Shown here: piece after piece, positions 1 through 8,422 of the stretch | Position numbering within the stretch: position 1 is the stretch's first letter | Layout: the number at the start of each line of letters is the position of its first letter | Origin: Anaerolineae bacterium | Lineage (GTDB): Bacteria; Chloroflexota; Anaerolineae; Promineifilales; Promineifilaceae | Direction: 5' to 3' | DNA length: 64,000 nt | NCBI GenBank assembly: GCA_020848035.1 | Contig: JADLAX010000035.1 | Span: forward strand, 1 to 64,000 | The notes under the pieces: generated by a model | Told to the model about the DNA's origin: nothing | Database searches by the model: none | Seen by the model: the letters and a program-made list of their open reading frames with translations, nothing else | Made by a program: the position numbers and the translations under genes

Positions 1-37
1 AAACAAAAAAAAGAGCCTTACCGTACGGTAAAGCTCT
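1..37 (-). terminator. Intrinsic terminator of tRNA-Glu
   Basis: A perfect 14-base palindrome (18-31) is extended by AGAGC/GCTCT arms (12-16 and 33-37). Read on the minus strand it is followed by a T-rich tract (complement of 1-11). It lies four bases past the 3' end of the tRNA gene, which fits rho-independent termination of that transcript. Confidence 0.85.
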
Positions 38-40
38 CTG

Positions 41-113
41 TGCCCCCACGGGGATTCGAACCCCGGTCTTAGCCTTGAAAGGGCTACGTCCTGGTCCCCT
101 AGACGATAGGGGC
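41..113 (-). tRNA. trnE: tRNA-Glu (anticodon TTC)
   Basis: The minus strand folds into a full cloverleaf. The seven-base acceptor stem GCCCCTA pairs with TGGGGGC, followed by discriminator A. The anticodon stem TAGCC/GGCTA encloses the loop CTTTCAA with anticodon TTC, and the T arm CGGGG-TTCGAAT-CCCCG is canonical. CCA is not encoded. It is flanked by its own promoter and terminator, so it is a single-gene transcription unit. Confidence 0.95.
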
Positions 114-123
114 AACGGGCAAA

Positions 124-152
124 ATTCTATCATTCAGCGGCAGTTGGGTCAA
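124..152 (-). promoter_or_regulatory. Sigma70-type promoter of tRNA-Glu
   Basis: On the minus strand TTGACC (147-152) is separated by 17 bases from TAGAAT (124-129), about 10 bases before the tRNA 5' end. It overlaps the upstream region of the divergent gene that starts at 173. Confidence 0.75.
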
Positions 153-160
153 GGAGTTTG

Positions 161-166
161 TATAAT
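161..166 (+). promoter_or_regulatory. -10 element giving a leaderless start for the GNAT gene
   Basis: A perfect TATAAT lies six bases before ATG 173, so transcription would begin at or next to the start codon. No clear -35 is seen at 16-18 bases. An AAGGAG at 151-156 is 16 bases from the ATG, too far for a normal ribosome-binding site. Confidence 0.5.
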
Positions 167-172
167 TCCGGC

Positions 173-1033
173 ATGAACAGCTCCCCCTGGTTTGTCCGCC
201 CGCCGCAATCAGCCGACGCCGCCGCCCTGACGGCGATTGCCACGCCGCACCTCATCCGCCAGACGATGGCCCAGACAAACGGCCGTTTCTGGACCCTCAC
301 CCACCAATCCCAACCCATCGGCTATGCCGCCCTGCTGCCCCTGCCCGGCCTGCCCCACCTGTTTGAACTCACCGGCGGCATTGCCCCCGCGTTCCGCCAC
401 CAGGGCGCAGGCAGCTTTTTGTGGCAGGCCGTGCGCGAAGAAACAGCAGGTACGGCCGTCCAGCAAATTACCCACACCGTAGACAGCCTGGATTCCCCCG
501 CCGCCTGCTTTTTGCAGCACCACGGCTTTGCCCTGGAGCACGAAGAGTGGACGATGCAGCTAGAAAATTTACCCGCCACCTCTTTTTCCCGGCCAACCCG
601 GTCAGGCCAGATCAAAAAATTGGATCGCGCCGCGGCCGTGCGCACCCTGCCCGCGCTTTACGAACGCTGTTTTGCCCCCACCGCCTGGTTCCAGCCCTAC
701 AGCGCCGCCGAAGTCAGCGCCACCTGGGAGCCGGGCGACGAGCTGTGGACGCTGGTGGCCGATGGCGCAACGATCGGCTTTGCCTGGCTGCACCGCCCCA
801 CGCCAGAGGGAGCGGAGATTGAGCCAATTGGCATTGTGCCGGAGAAGCAGGGGCTGGGTTACGGCCGTACCCTGCTCACCACCCTCCTGCAGCAGCTGCA
901 AAACCAGGGCATCCAGACCGTTTCTTTAGGGGTGTGGCAGCAGAATGAAACGGCCGTGCACCTCTACCACTCGCTCGGTTTTCGCCATGTCAGCAGCAGC
1001 TACAGCCTCACCTGCCCGCTCAATCCTACATGA
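173..1033 (+). CDS. Tandem GNAT-family N-acetyltransferase
   Basis: The protein has 286 residues and two GNAT folds in series. The N-terminal half carries a motif-A-like stretch (RHQGAGS, about residue 73). The C-terminal half has the clear acetyl-CoA pyrophosphate-binding loop QGLGYG near residue 227 and the family's terminal motif LYHSLGF. Double GNAT proteins of this length include mycothiol synthase-like enzymes, but nothing here names the substrate. ATG 173 is preferred to the in-frame TTG at 158, because the latter would overlap the only ribosome-binding-like sequence and ATG 173 sits just behind a -10 box. The gene diverges from tRNA-Glu and is followed by a repeat-containing spacer. 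Confidence 0.8.
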   Translation: MNSSPWFVRPPQSADAAALTAIATPHLIRQTMAQTNGRFWTLTHQSQPIGYAALLPLPGLPHLFELTGGIAPAFRHQGAGSFLWQAVREETAGTAVQQITHTVDSLDSPAACFLQHHGFALEHEEWTMQLENLPATSFSRPTRSGQIKKLDRAAAVRTLPALYERCFAPTAWFQPYSAAEVSATWEPGDELWTLVADGATIGFAWLHRPTPEGAEIEPIGIVPEKQGLGYGRTLLTTLLQQLQNQGIQTVSLGVWQQNETAVHLYHSLGFRHVSSSYSLTCPLNPT

Positions 1034-1052
1034 GTTGTTGCCTAGAACGATC

Positions 1053-1081
1053 TTTACGATTTTCCCGAACCGTCTTACAAT
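1053..1081 (+). promoter_or_regulatory. Probable promoter of the moxR-vwa pair
   Basis: TTTACG (1053-1058), a 17-base spacer and TACAAT (1076-1081) precede the AAA+ ATPase gene. The predicted leader of about 110 bases contains the inverted repeat at 1085-1152. Confidence 0.5.
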
Positions 1082-1084
1082 GAA

Positions 1085-1152
1085 TTTGTAGCAGTAATCG
1101 GTAATCCGTGGATGGTAACCGGTTTACTGCTTACAAATACCCGATTACCGAC
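1085..1152 (+). repeat. Intergenic inverted repeat built on GGTAATC words
   Basis: The left arm (TTTGTAGCAGTAATCGG) is nearly complementary to the right arm (CCGGTTTACTGCTTACAAA), and further GGTAATC/GATTACC words lie inside. The same wording (AATCGGTAAACGG) ends the genes at 2135 and 48769. Confidence 0.6.
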
Positions 1153-1199
1153 CACTGGCAGAAACGGCCGTGTTTGCTATTTAAAAATGGAGAAAGAGC

Positions 1200-2135
1200 A
1201 TGTTCAAAGATATCGCCGATGTACGAGACAGGCTTGGCCAACAGCAGTACATCGCATCTGAAGAAATAGGCACTGTGGTTTTCCTGGCCCACTCGCTGTG
1301 CAAGCCAATTTTGGCTGAGGGACCGGCCGGGGTGGGCAAGACGGAGCTGGCCAAAGCGTGGGCGTCGGCCACCGGTATGCCGCTCATCCGCTTGCAGTGC
1401 TACGAAGGGCTGGACGAAAGTAAAGCCCTGTACGAGTGGGAATATGCCAAGCAAATGTTGTACACCCAGCTGCTGCGCGACACCCTGCGCAACGTCCTGG
1501 GCGACGTCAACTCCCTGGCCGAAGCCGCCAACCGCCTGGCCGATGAAGAGGATGTCTTTTTCTCCGAAAATTTCCTCCTCCCCCGCCCCCTGCTCACCGC
1601 CCTCACCTCAGACGAACCCGTCGTCCTGCTCATTGACGAAATTGACCGCGCCGACGTGGAATTTGAAGCCTTCCTGCTGGAAGTGCTCAGCGATTTCCAG
1701 GTCAGCGTGCCGGAATTGGGCACCATTCACGCCAAGCACCAGCCGATGGTGCTGCTCACCAGCAACAACACCCGCGAGCTGAGCGAAGCGCTCAAGCGGC
1801 GCTGCCTCTACCTGCACGTGGACTACCCCACGCAGGACGCCGAGCTGGAAATTGTGCGCCTCAAGGTGCCCGATCTTAAACCGGCCCTGGCGCAGCAGGC
1901 GGTGGCCGTGGTGCACCAGCTGCGCAACATGGACCTGCGCAAAATGCCCAGCATCAGCGAAACGCTCGACTGGGCCAGGGCATTGGTCGCCCTCAACGCC
2001 AGCTCCATCGACGAAAAGACGCTGACCAACACCCTTACCGTCCTGCTAAAATACGAAACCGACGTGCAAAGAGCCCGCCGCATGATGGGCGGCGGTAGTG
2101 ATGAGGGTGGGCGACACGGCCGTTATAATCGGTAA
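1200..2135 (+). CDS. MoxR-family AAA+ ATPase
   Basis: This 311-residue protein has Walker A GPAGVGKT (41-48), Walker B VVLLIDEID (141-149) and a sensor segment (TSNNTRE, about residue 184) followed by an arginine-rich stretch. These match the MoxR/CoxD branch of AAA+ ATPases, which act as chaperones that mature or load metal-enzyme complexes together with a VWA protein. The start is ATG 1200 behind GGAG. The partner VWA gene follows 226 bases downstream on the same strand, the spacer being filled by dispersed repeats. No CO dehydrogenase or other client genes are nearby, so the client is unknown. The C-terminus (YNR) and the stop codon lie in a dispersed repeat word. Confidence 0.88.
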   Translation: MFKDIADVRDRLGQQQYIASEEIGTVVFLAHSLCKPILAEGPAGVGKTELAKAWASATGMPLIRLQCYEGLDESKALYEWEYAKQMLYTQLLRDTLRNVLGDVNSLAEAANRLADEEDVFFSENFLLPRPLLTALTSDEPVVLLIDEIDRADVEFEAFLLEVLSDFQVSVPELGTIHAKHQPMVLLTSNNTRELSEALKRRCLYLHVDYPTQDAELEIVRLKVPDLKPALAQQAVAVVHQLRNMDLRKMPSISETLDWARALVALNASSIDEKTLTNTLTVLLKYETDVQRARRMMGGGSDEGGRHGRYNR

Positions 2136-2173
2136 ACGGTTATGCTTGCTTTGTAACTATTCAGGTCGTGCGG

Positions 2174-2273
2174 CTCGTTCCCGCGTTCTGCGTGGGAATG
2201 ACGACCAGGACGCTCCGCGTCCCGTGCGACGCGGAGCGTCGCCAACAGCATTCCACGCAGAGCGTGGAACGAG
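2174..2273 (+). repeat. Dispersed CGTTCCCACG-type inverted-repeat element, copy 1
   Basis: The element begins CTCGTTCCC and ends GTGGAACGAG. It contains CGTGGGAATG, a central GGACGCTCCGCGTCC and CATTCCACGC in the order seen again at 22431-22533. The ends are inverted copies, so the whole folds into nested hairpins. No ORF or transposase is present. I recall similar elements in intergenic regions of other environmental bacteria, but that is from memory. Confidence 0.75.
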
Positions 2274-2335
2274 ATCTGACAGGTTTGCGAGGCATACTTG
2301 ACAGGCAATTACTCTGGTGAAAACCTGTCAGGTCT
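2272..2335 (+). repeat. GACCTGACAGGT-type inverted repeat, copy 1
   Basis: The arms AGATCTGACAGGTTT (2272-2286) and AAACCTGTCAGGTCT (2321-2335) are complementary with one mismatch across a 34-base loop. A second copy with perfect 18-base arms lies inside the helicase gene (30983-31049). This copy sits just upstream of the ribosome-binding site of the VWA gene. Confidence 0.75.
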
Positions 2336-2361
2336 GAAAGATTACCATTCGGAGAACGAAG

Positions 2362-3738
2362 ATGGACAACCGAGTTGTAGAATTCATTCGAGGGTTACGC
2401 GCGGCCGGAGTACGGGTTTCGCTGGCAGAATCGGTCGATGCCCTGCACGCTGTGGAGGCGCTGGGCATCACCAACAAAGAGGTGTTCCGCTCCTCGCTGC
2501 GCGCCACCCTGGTCAAAGAACACGACGATTTTGCCGCCTTTGCGGAGCTGTTCCCGCTTTACTTTGGCAGCGGCGGTCCCCCCCTGCAAAACGCCCTCGA
2601 CGACATGTCACCCGAAGAGCAGGAAATGCTGCAAATGGCGCTGAGTGCGCTGAGCGGCCGTATGCAGCAGCTGCTTGATTGGCTCTCCAGCGGCGAAGGC
2701 CCGTCCAAAGAGGAGCTGGAAGAAATGGCCCGTCGGGCTGGCGTGGAGTGGGCCAACAATCCGCAAGAAGGGCGCTGGGTCACCCGGCGTATGCTGCAGC
2801 AAATGGGCTTTGCCCAGCTGGAAGAACAATTGCAGCAGCTCTATGAAAAGCTGCAAGAAATGGGCATGAGCCAGGAAGCGATCGAAAAATTGATGGGCGT
2901 GGTGGAAGCCAACCGCGAAGCCCTGGCGGAGCAGGCGGCCCAGCGCGTCGGCCAGCAAATCGCCGAGCAGCGGGCCAACCGCCCCGATGATCTGCACGGC
3001 TCTGACCTGATGCACAAGCCGCTGCAATCCCTCACCGAAGAAGACGCCAACCAGCTGCGTAAAGAGGTGCAGCGCCTGGTGACGCAGATGCGCAGCCGGG
3101 CGGCGCTGCGGCGCAAGCGGGGCAGCAAAGGCAAGTTCGACGCCAAAGGCACCATCCGCTCTAACCTGAAAAACGGCGGCGTGCCGGTCGAGCTCAAGTT
3201 TAAGAAGAAAAAGCTGAAACCGAGCCTGGTGCTCATCTGCGACGTCTCCACTTCCATGCGCTCGGTGGCCGAGTTTATGCTGCGGCTGACCTATGAGCTG
3301 CAAGACCAGGTGGCCCGGGCGCGCAGCTTTGCCTTCAATTCCGACATGCAGGAAATCAGCGTCACGCTCTCCGGCAGCCGCGCCGCGGATGCGGTGACCA
3401 CGGTGCTGTACGACATCCCCCCCGGCTACTACGCCACCGACCTGGGCAACAGCCTGAACACGTTTAGCAAAAAGTTCATGGATGCGGTAGACGGCCGTAC
3501 CACCGTCGTCATTTTGGGCGATGGGCGCAACAACTACAACTCGCCGCGCCTTGATTTGATGAAAGATTTGCAGCGGCGGGCCAAGCGGCTGGTCTGGTTT
3601 AACCCGGAGTCCCAGCGCCAGTGGGGCACCGGCGACAGCGACATGCTGGAATATTACCCGGTGTGTGATTCGGTCAGCGTGGTGCGCAATCTGGCGCAGC
3701 TGGCAACGGCCGTAGACCGCCTCCTCGCCGACGCCTGA
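2362..3738 (+). CDS. VWA-domain protein (CoxE-like), partner of MoxR ATPase
   Basis: This 458-residue protein has a Gln/Glu-rich, probably helical N-terminal two thirds. A C-terminal von Willebrand factor A domain has the MIDAS motif DVSTS at about residue 294, the downstream Thr (YYATDLG) and a terminal Asp-Gly (ILGDGRNN). This layout is that of CoxE-type proteins (COG3552), which work with MoxR ATPases in metal insertion or complex remodelling. ATG 2362 follows GGAG with a seven-base spacer. It is cytoplasmic: no signal peptide or membrane segment. Pairing with the gene at 1200 is strong; the client is not evident. Confidence 0.85.
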   Translation: MDNRVVEFIRGLRAAGVRVSLAESVDALHAVEALGITNKEVFRSSLRATLVKEHDDFAAFAELFPLYFGSGGPPLQNALDDMSPEEQEMLQMALSALSGRMQQLLDWLSSGEGPSKEELEEMARRAGVEWANNPQEGRWVTRRMLQQMGFAQLEEQLQQLYEKLQEMGMSQEAIEKLMGVVEANREALAEQAAQRVGQQIAEQRANRPDDLHGSDLMHKPLQSLTEEDANQLRKEVQRLVTQMRSRAALRRKRGSKGKFDAKGTIRSNLKNGGVPVELKFKKKKLKPSLVLICDVSTSMRSVAEFMLRLTYELQDQVARARSFAFNSDMQEISVTLSGSRAADAVTTVLYDIPPGYYATDLGNSLNTFSKKFMDAVDGRTTVVILGDGRNNYNSPRLDLMKDLQRRAKRLVWFNPESQRQWGTGDSDMLEYYPVCDSVSVVRNLAQLATAVDRLLADA

Positions 3739-3749
3739 AAGCCAACCCT

Positions 3750-3800
3750 GTAGCCGCGGATTCTTTCCGCGCAGTTTTCGCGGAAAGAATCCGCGGCTAC
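3750..3800 (+). terminator. Perfect 22-bp hairpin (GTAGCCGCGG family), bidirectional terminator
   Basis: Bases 3750-3771 are fully complementary to 3779-3800 around a seven-base loop, followed by GTTTTT on the plus strand. It separates the plus-strand VWA gene from the minus-strand lipoprotein gene and can terminate both. An imperfect copy of the same sequence is at 45754-45806, so this is also a dispersed repeat. Confidence 0.85.
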
Positions 3801-3820
3801 GTTTTTCCCTTCTGTTTTAT

Positions 3821-5137
3821 TTAACCACCCAATTTGGCATTGGCTGCTTCAATCGCCGGAATCAACCGGTTCAGGCTGTCGTTGATGCCGGTGCGGGCCG
3901 CGCCGTAATTCAGGGCGGAGATAGTGCCACCCCCGTTATCACACAGGCTGTTGATGCTTTCGTTGGTCGCCAGGAAGTTTTCCACGGCAAAAATGTAGTC
4001 GTTGTAGATACCGGCCCAGTCGTCCGGCACGCCAGAATAGGTGGCGCTGCGAATGGCGTCATCGTAATACCCCTGGAATTCGGCGCAGGTGCCGCCCTGG
4101 CCGTTGTACAGCCGATCCAACAGGCCACCTTCCTGCTCAATCATGGAGCGCACGCTGTTCATGCTGTCGCGCAGGGCGGTGGGGTTAAAGGCGATGGGAT
4201 TCGGCCGTACCGGTCCGGCGGCGGGCGGCGGTGTGGCCGTAGCGCTAGAAGGTGCTCCAGCGATGCTGGCATCATCCCAAATAGCCTCGTTGTGGACCGG
4301 GCGATTGGCTCCTGTATATTCGCTCACCAACATAATCGACAACCGATCCGAAGCGGCCACGGCGTCAACCGAGATAAGCTGCCAGGTATCCAACGGCCGT
4401 ACAAAGCCGGTACAGACGCTGGTAGGCAATAAGGGATCGCTCTCGCCCACGGTGTTTAAACACAATCGGGCGCTGAAGTCACCCGGATTTTCAGATATGA
4501 GCCGATTTTCACCGCTGCTGGACCATATTTTAATCCACGCCGACGCCCGGTAGGTTGCCCCAGGCGTGACGTTGCCGCTCACCCGCTGAAAGTAGATGTT
4601 GCGCAAGGTTGAGGCATTCATAGGACCGAGCTGCAATGCTGCCTGCTGCCCCGAATGCACAAACTGGGGATTACTGGCCGCCGCATAAAAATTTTGAATG
4701 GATTGGCCGCTGTTATGGACTTCCCAGGAAGCGTTGCCCAATTCAAAACTTGGATTGCTTAACATATTTCCCGCAGAGACCACAGGAGCTGGTGGCGGAG
4801 CCGAAACAGGTGCAGGCGGTGCGGTGGTGGCGGTGGCGGTGGCCGGTACGGCCGTTGCCGTCGGTTCCTCGGTTGGCTCTGCTGTGGGGCTGGCCGTGTT
4901 GGTAGCCGTGGGTTCTGGCGTATCGGTCGGGACGTCTGTGGCTGTTTCCGTGGGTATGGTGGTATTGGTGGGAGCCGTAGTGGCAGTGGCCGGTTCAGTC
5001 GGGATTTCGGTGGGGGCTTCTGTAGCCATTTCGGAGGCAACGGCCGTTGCCTCCGCCACCTGTTCGGCAGGCTCTTCCTGACAACCAAAGAGCAAGAAAA
5101 GACAACAAAGCGCAAAAATTCGAGCTGCTTTTTTCAT
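3821..5137 (-). CDS. Secreted lipoprotein with Thr/Pro linker and CBM-like domain (paralogue A)
   Basis: Predicted product is 438 residues. A signal peptide ends in the lipobox LLFGC (Cys 16). A low-complexity Thr/Pro/Ala linker follows to about residue 115. Next comes a jelly-roll-like domain (NMLSNPSFELG start, FQRVSG, GATYRASAWIKIW) resembling CBM4/9-type carbohydrate-binding modules. After a short linker there is a C-terminal domain of about 110 residues (from NPIAFNPTALRDS) that I do not recognise. ATG 5137 is chosen because AAAGGAG precedes it. The gene upstream at 5175 is a tandem paralogue, nearly identical over the C-terminal domain. Substrate binding at the cell surface is an inference. 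Confidence 0.75.
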   Translation of the reverse strand: MKKAARIFALCCLFLLFGCQEEPAEQVAEATAVASEMATEAPTEIPTEPATATTAPTNTTIPTETATDVPTDTPEPTATNTASPTAEPTEEPTATAVPATATATTAPPAPVSAPPPAPVVSAGNMLSNPSFELGNASWEVHNSGQSIQNFYAAASNPQFVHSGQQAALQLGPMNASTLRNIYFQRVSGNVTPGATYRASAWIKIWSSSGENRLISENPGDFSARLCLNTVGESDPLLPTSVCTGFVRPLDTWQLISVDAVAASDRLSIMLVSEYTGANRPVHNEAIWDDASIAGAPSSATATPPPAAGPVRPNPIAFNPTALRDSMNSVRSMIEQEGGLLDRLYNGQGGTCAEFQGYYDDAIRSATYSGVPDDWAGIYNDYIFAVENFLATNESINSLCDNGGGTISALNYGAARTGINDSLNRLIPAIEAANAKLGG

Positions 5138-5174
5138 GGATGCTTCTCCTTTTGTAGCACACATTCCAATGCGG

Positions 5175-6488
5175 TTAACCGCCGATCTTGGCATTGGCCG
5201 CTTCAATTGCCGGAATCAATCGGTTCAGGCTGTCGTTGATGCCAACGCGTGCTGCACCGTAGTTGAGCCCTGAGATGCTGCCACCACCCCCATCGCAAAG
5301 GCTGTTTATACTTTCATTGGTTCCCAAGAAATTTTCCACCGCAAAGATGTAATCATTGTAGATGCCCGCCCAATCGTCTGGCACACCGCTGTAGGTGGCG
5401 CTGCGAATGGCGTCATCGTAATATCCCTGGTATTCAGCACAGGTACCGCCCTGGCCGTTGTACAGCCGATCCAGCAACCCACCCGCCTGTTCAATGGTCG
5501 CGCGCACGCCGTTCATGCTGTCGCGCAGGGCGGTGGGGTTGAAGGCGATAGGATTCGGCCGTACCGGTCCGGCGGCGGGCGGCGGTGTGGCAGTAGCCGC
5601 AGAGGGGGCGGTTCCCATTGTGGCATCATCCCACATCACTTCATTGTGAGTGGGATGGTTAGGCCCGGTATAGCCAGCCACCAAGAGGATGGAGATACGA
5701 TCGGTCTGGGCCACAGCATCTACGGAAATAAACTGCCAGGTGTCAATTGGCCGAACAATCCCTGAACAATACGATGTATCCAGCCAACGATCACTTTCAC
5801 CTATTACGTTGATGCATACTTGAGCACCAACATCACCCGGATCTTGAGAGACGGTACGATCCTCACCGCTGCTTGACCAAATTTTGACCCACACGCCGGC
5901 CCGGTACGTTGTGCCCGGCACAATTACGTCACCACTCACGCGTTGGAAAAAGGTGGTTCGCCAAAATCCAATGTTTGCTGCCGCTTGTTGTCCAGTATGA
6001 ATGAACTGCGGTTTATCGGCAGCTGAATAAATGGTAGGCTGCCCACCGCTGTTTTGCACTTCCCAAGAGACACCGCCTTGCTCAAAGCCTGGATTGCTCA
6101 GCAAGTTGGGGCCAACAGGAGCTGGCGCGGGTAATGGCGCGGCCACGGGCGCTGGGGGCGCGGTGGTGGCGGTGGCCGGTACGGCCGTTGCTACCACCGT
6201 CACTGTCGGCACAGTCGTTGGTGTTTCCGTCGGCACATCCGTAGGTGTGGCTGTGGGTTCTGGCGTGTCGGTCGGTGCGGCTGTGGCCGTTGCCGTCGGC
6301 GCGGGGGTGTTGGTGGGGGCTGTGGTAGCCGTAGCAGGCACTTCCGTGGGAATTTCGGTTGGGACTTCAGTGGCGATTTGGGGGGCAACGGCCGTTGCCG
6401 CCTCCGCCACTTCGGCCGCCGGGGTTTCGCCGCACGCGGTCAACAGCAGCAAACAGCAAAACGCAGCAAGGTGAACAACTTTTTTCAT
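5175..6488 (-). CDS. Secreted lipoprotein with Thr/Pro linker and CBM-like domain (paralogue B)
   Basis: The 437-residue product has the same architecture as its neighbour: signal peptide with lipobox LLTAC, a Thr/Pro-rich linker with TPEPTATPT-like words, a CBM-like domain (NLLSNPGFEQG, FFQRVSG, TTYRAGVWVKIW) and the same uncharacterised C-terminal domain. That last domain differs from paralogue A at only a few positions, while the signal peptides and linkers have diverged. ATG 6488 follows GGGAGG. Only 37 bases separate the two genes, so they probably share one transcript starting upstream of 6488. Recent duplication or gene conversion of the C-terminal domain is likely. Confidence 0.75.
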   Translation of the reverse strand: MKKVVHLAAFCCLLLLTACGETPAAEVAEAATAVAPQIATEVPTEIPTEVPATATTAPTNTPAPTATATAAPTDTPEPTATPTDVPTETPTTVPTVTVVATAVPATATTAPPAPVAAPLPAPAPVGPNLLSNPGFEQGGVSWEVQNSGGQPTIYSAADKPQFIHTGQQAAANIGFWRTTFFQRVSGDVIVPGTTYRAGVWVKIWSSSGEDRTVSQDPGDVGAQVCINVIGESDRWLDTSYCSGIVRPIDTWQFISVDAVAQTDRISILLVAGYTGPNHPTHNEVMWDDATMGTAPSAATATPPPAAGPVRPNPIAFNPTALRDSMNGVRATIEQAGGLLDRLYNGQGGTCAEYQGYYDDAIRSATYSGVPDDWAGIYNDYIFAVENFLGTNESINSLCDGGGGSISGLNYGAARVGINDSLNRLIPAIEAANAKIGG

Positions 6489-6895
6489 GATGAACCTCCC
6501 TCAAACGGTTGACAAGACAGGCAAATTTTAGCATTGGCTGCAGACATCTTCACTACCAAATGTCACAAAAAAACAGGTCAGGCATCAACCCCACTGGCCC
6601 TAATTCAGCAATTCGAAATATGGTGTAGGGGCGGGACGGCGCGGTATGGTTTGAGATGAAACAGGTAACCTTTTCGCCGCGTCGTCTCGCCCTGTCTGGC
6701 ATTGACAGTCGTTTTGGGTGAGACAGGCGGGAGGCAAGGCCCATCGCCTGACCATGATCTTGGCCCGCCTGTCCCACCTCTACACGAAATAGCAGATTTC
6801 TCGAATTTCTGGCCCTCATTCCAACTATTTGCATTTCTGATCAAAAATAATTACCCTCATACGTCTAATTAACCAGAAAATGAAGTGGAGCAGGC
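6489..6895. other. Intergenic region between lipoprotein pair and sigma factor
   Basis: No convincing gene is seen. It contains degenerate inverted repeats, for example GAGACAGGCGGG (about 6720) against CCCGCCTGTC (about 6763-6772), and a short AT-rich stretch (6785-6890) before the sigma gene. CGTCTA at 6862-6867, 28 bases before the sigma start, resembles an ECF -10 element, but no matching -35 was found. Confidence 0.5.
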
Positions 6896-7456
6896 ATGTT
6901 GCAGCTGGATAATCTGGTACAACGGTGTCAGCAAGGTGAGCTGGCCGCCTTTTCTGAGCTATTTCAACAGCAGGAAACGGCCGTTTACCGCCTGGCCCTC
7001 ACCATCTTACAAAATGAGCAGGACGCTGAAGATGCTGTCCAGGATGTTTTTTTGCGCATTTTTGAGCAGATCAAACAGTACCAGGGGCAGGCGGCCTTCA
7101 ACACCTGGCTCACGGCCATCGTGGTGAACAGCTGCCGCGACAAGCTGCGCCGCCGCAAGGTGCGCCGGGCGCTTTCGCTGGATTGGCTGCACAACCAGCC
7201 CAGCCACCACAACGTCCCGGAAACGGTGGACCAGCGCCAACAGTCACAGCAGCTGTGGTCGCTCATCAACACCCACCTCGACGACAAACACCGGCTGCCG
7301 CTCATTCTGCACTACCACCAGCGCCTCTCCTGCGCCGAGGTGGCCGACATTTTGGGCCTTCGCGTCAGCGTCGTCTACTCCCGGCTCAACACCGCCCGCC
7401 AGCGGCTGCGCGAACAGCTCCAGGCGGAAGCCGAGCCGCTGCTCAAACGAGGTTAA
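6896..7456 (+). CDS. ECF-type RNA polymerase sigma factor
   Basis: This 186-residue protein has sigma region 2 (about 20-90, with DAEDAVQDVFLRIF and FNTWLTAIVVNSCRDKLRRR) and region 4 (about 125-180, with YHQRLSCAEVADILG and VVYSRLNTARQRLREQL). There is no region 1 or 3, as in ECF factors. It overlaps the next gene in a TAATG arrangement (stop 7454-7456, ATG 7456), so translation is coupled to a membrane anti-sigma factor. Two FtsX-type permeases and a double ABC ATPase follow on the same strand. An envelope-stress or peptide-antibiotic response is a reasonable inference. Confidence 0.92.
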   Translation: MLQLDNLVQRCQQGELAAFSELFQQQETAVYRLALTILQNEQDAEDAVQDVFLRIFEQIKQYQGQAAFNTWLTAIVVNSCRDKLRRRKVRRALSLDWLHNQPSHHNVPETVDQRQQSQQLWSLINTHLDDKHRLPLILHYHQRLSCAEVADILGLRVSVVYSRLNTARQRLREQLQAEAEPLLKRG

Positions 7457-8388
7457 TGAGAAACGTGACAGAGCATAACCGCAGCGTCACATCTGAATCA
7501 CAAACGGAAAGCCCTCTGTGCCACCTGGTGCAGCAGCGTCTGCCCGACTTTTTGCACCGGGGCTTAACGGCCGTTGAACACCAGCAAATCCACGCCCACC
7601 TGGCCCAGTGCGACCGCTGTGCCCGGCGGGTTCAGGAAGCGCGTCTGCTGGACAACGATCTCCAGGCCGAAGCCGACCGCTACCAGCCGCGCCTCTCCCG
7701 CGAGGCCTCCTTGCGCATTCAGAACCAGGTTTACAAGCGAATGCAGCGCAGCCTGGTGTGGCAGCGCACCGGGCAGGTGGTCCGGCTGAGTACGGCCGTT
7801 GCCGCCCTCATGCTGCTGCTGGCGGGCAGCTTCCTCTTTGGCCGCTTCTGGCTGCCTGGCCTGGGTGACCCCGTGGGTGACGAACTGGCCACCAGCGAAA
7901 CCATCGCCACGGGCGAAAGCGTTACCCTGCCCGAAGCGCCCCTGCCCCAGCCAACGGCCGTTCCCACCGCCCGCCCCGCCATTATCGAACCTGAATCGGT
8001 TGCGACAGAGCACAACGGCCGTGTCAACGCCTGGCAAAACTGGCACAGCGTCACCCCCGGCCAATCCCCAGAGGCGCTGGCCGCCACCATCATGGACACC
8101 GCACTGGGGCGCGATGAAGCCTTGCTCAATGAACTCTTTGTCGGGCTGGGCGCGGCCCGGCAGCCCACCGCCAACCTCTGGCTGCGCGTGGGCAGCCGCT
8201 GCCAACAAACCCTCACGTCCGACGACTTTTTGTTCACCCGCCGCGCCATTCCGCTGCTCACCGTCACCTCTATTTCCATCTGGTACGATCAGCACCTGGT
8301 GGGCGAAATTAAAATGCGGCAGGTGAACGGCGAATGGTTTGCCACCTTCACCCGCACACCCTCAGTTAATCCATGTCTCCATCCCTGA
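7456..8388 (+). CDS. Membrane anti-sigma factor with zinc-finger-like N-terminus
   Basis: The 310-residue product starts at ATG 7456, overlapping the sigma stop codon by one base. The cytoplasmic N-terminus has the anti-sigma zinc motif H-x3-C-x2-C (HLAQCDRC, about residue 47). A single membrane segment (VAALMLLLAGSFLFG) lies near residue 115. A Pro/Thr-rich linker follows, then an external C-terminal domain of about 130 residues ending with a Cys-containing tail. The layout fits an anti-sigma protein that holds the upstream ECF factor until an outside signal arrives. The external sensor domain is not recognised. Confidence 0.85.
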   Translation: MRNVTEHNRSVTSESQTESPLCHLVQQRLPDFLHRGLTAVEHQQIHAHLAQCDRCARRVQEARLLDNDLQAEADRYQPRLSREASLRIQNQVYKRMQRSLVWQRTGQVVRLSTAVAALMLLLAGSFLFGRFWLPGLGDPVGDELATSETIATGESVTLPEAPLPQPTAVPTARPAIIEPESVATEHNGRVNAWQNWHSVTPGQSPEALAATIMDTALGRDEALLNELFVGLGAARQPTANLWLRVGSRCQQTLTSDDFLFTRRAIPLLTVTSISIWYDQHLVGEIKMRQVNGEWFATFTRTPSVNPCLHP

Positions 8389-8422
8389 TTACCCACCACC
8401 TGCACACAATCGGAGCCACGCG

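Noticed and set aside
1200-3738. MoxR-VWA pair considered as part of a CO dehydrogenase (cox) operon
   Set aside because: No coxSLM or molybdenum-enzyme genes are nearby; only the two-gene pair is supported.
6553-6834. Minus-strand frame of 93 codons in the spacer before the sigma factor
   Set aside because: Overlaps degenerate inverted repeats, lacks a ribosome-binding site and resembles no family.
6862-6867. CGTCTA upstream of the first sigma gene considered as an ECF promoter
   Set aside because: No TGTAACC- or GAAC-like -35 lies at 14-18 bases, so a single hexamer is not enough.
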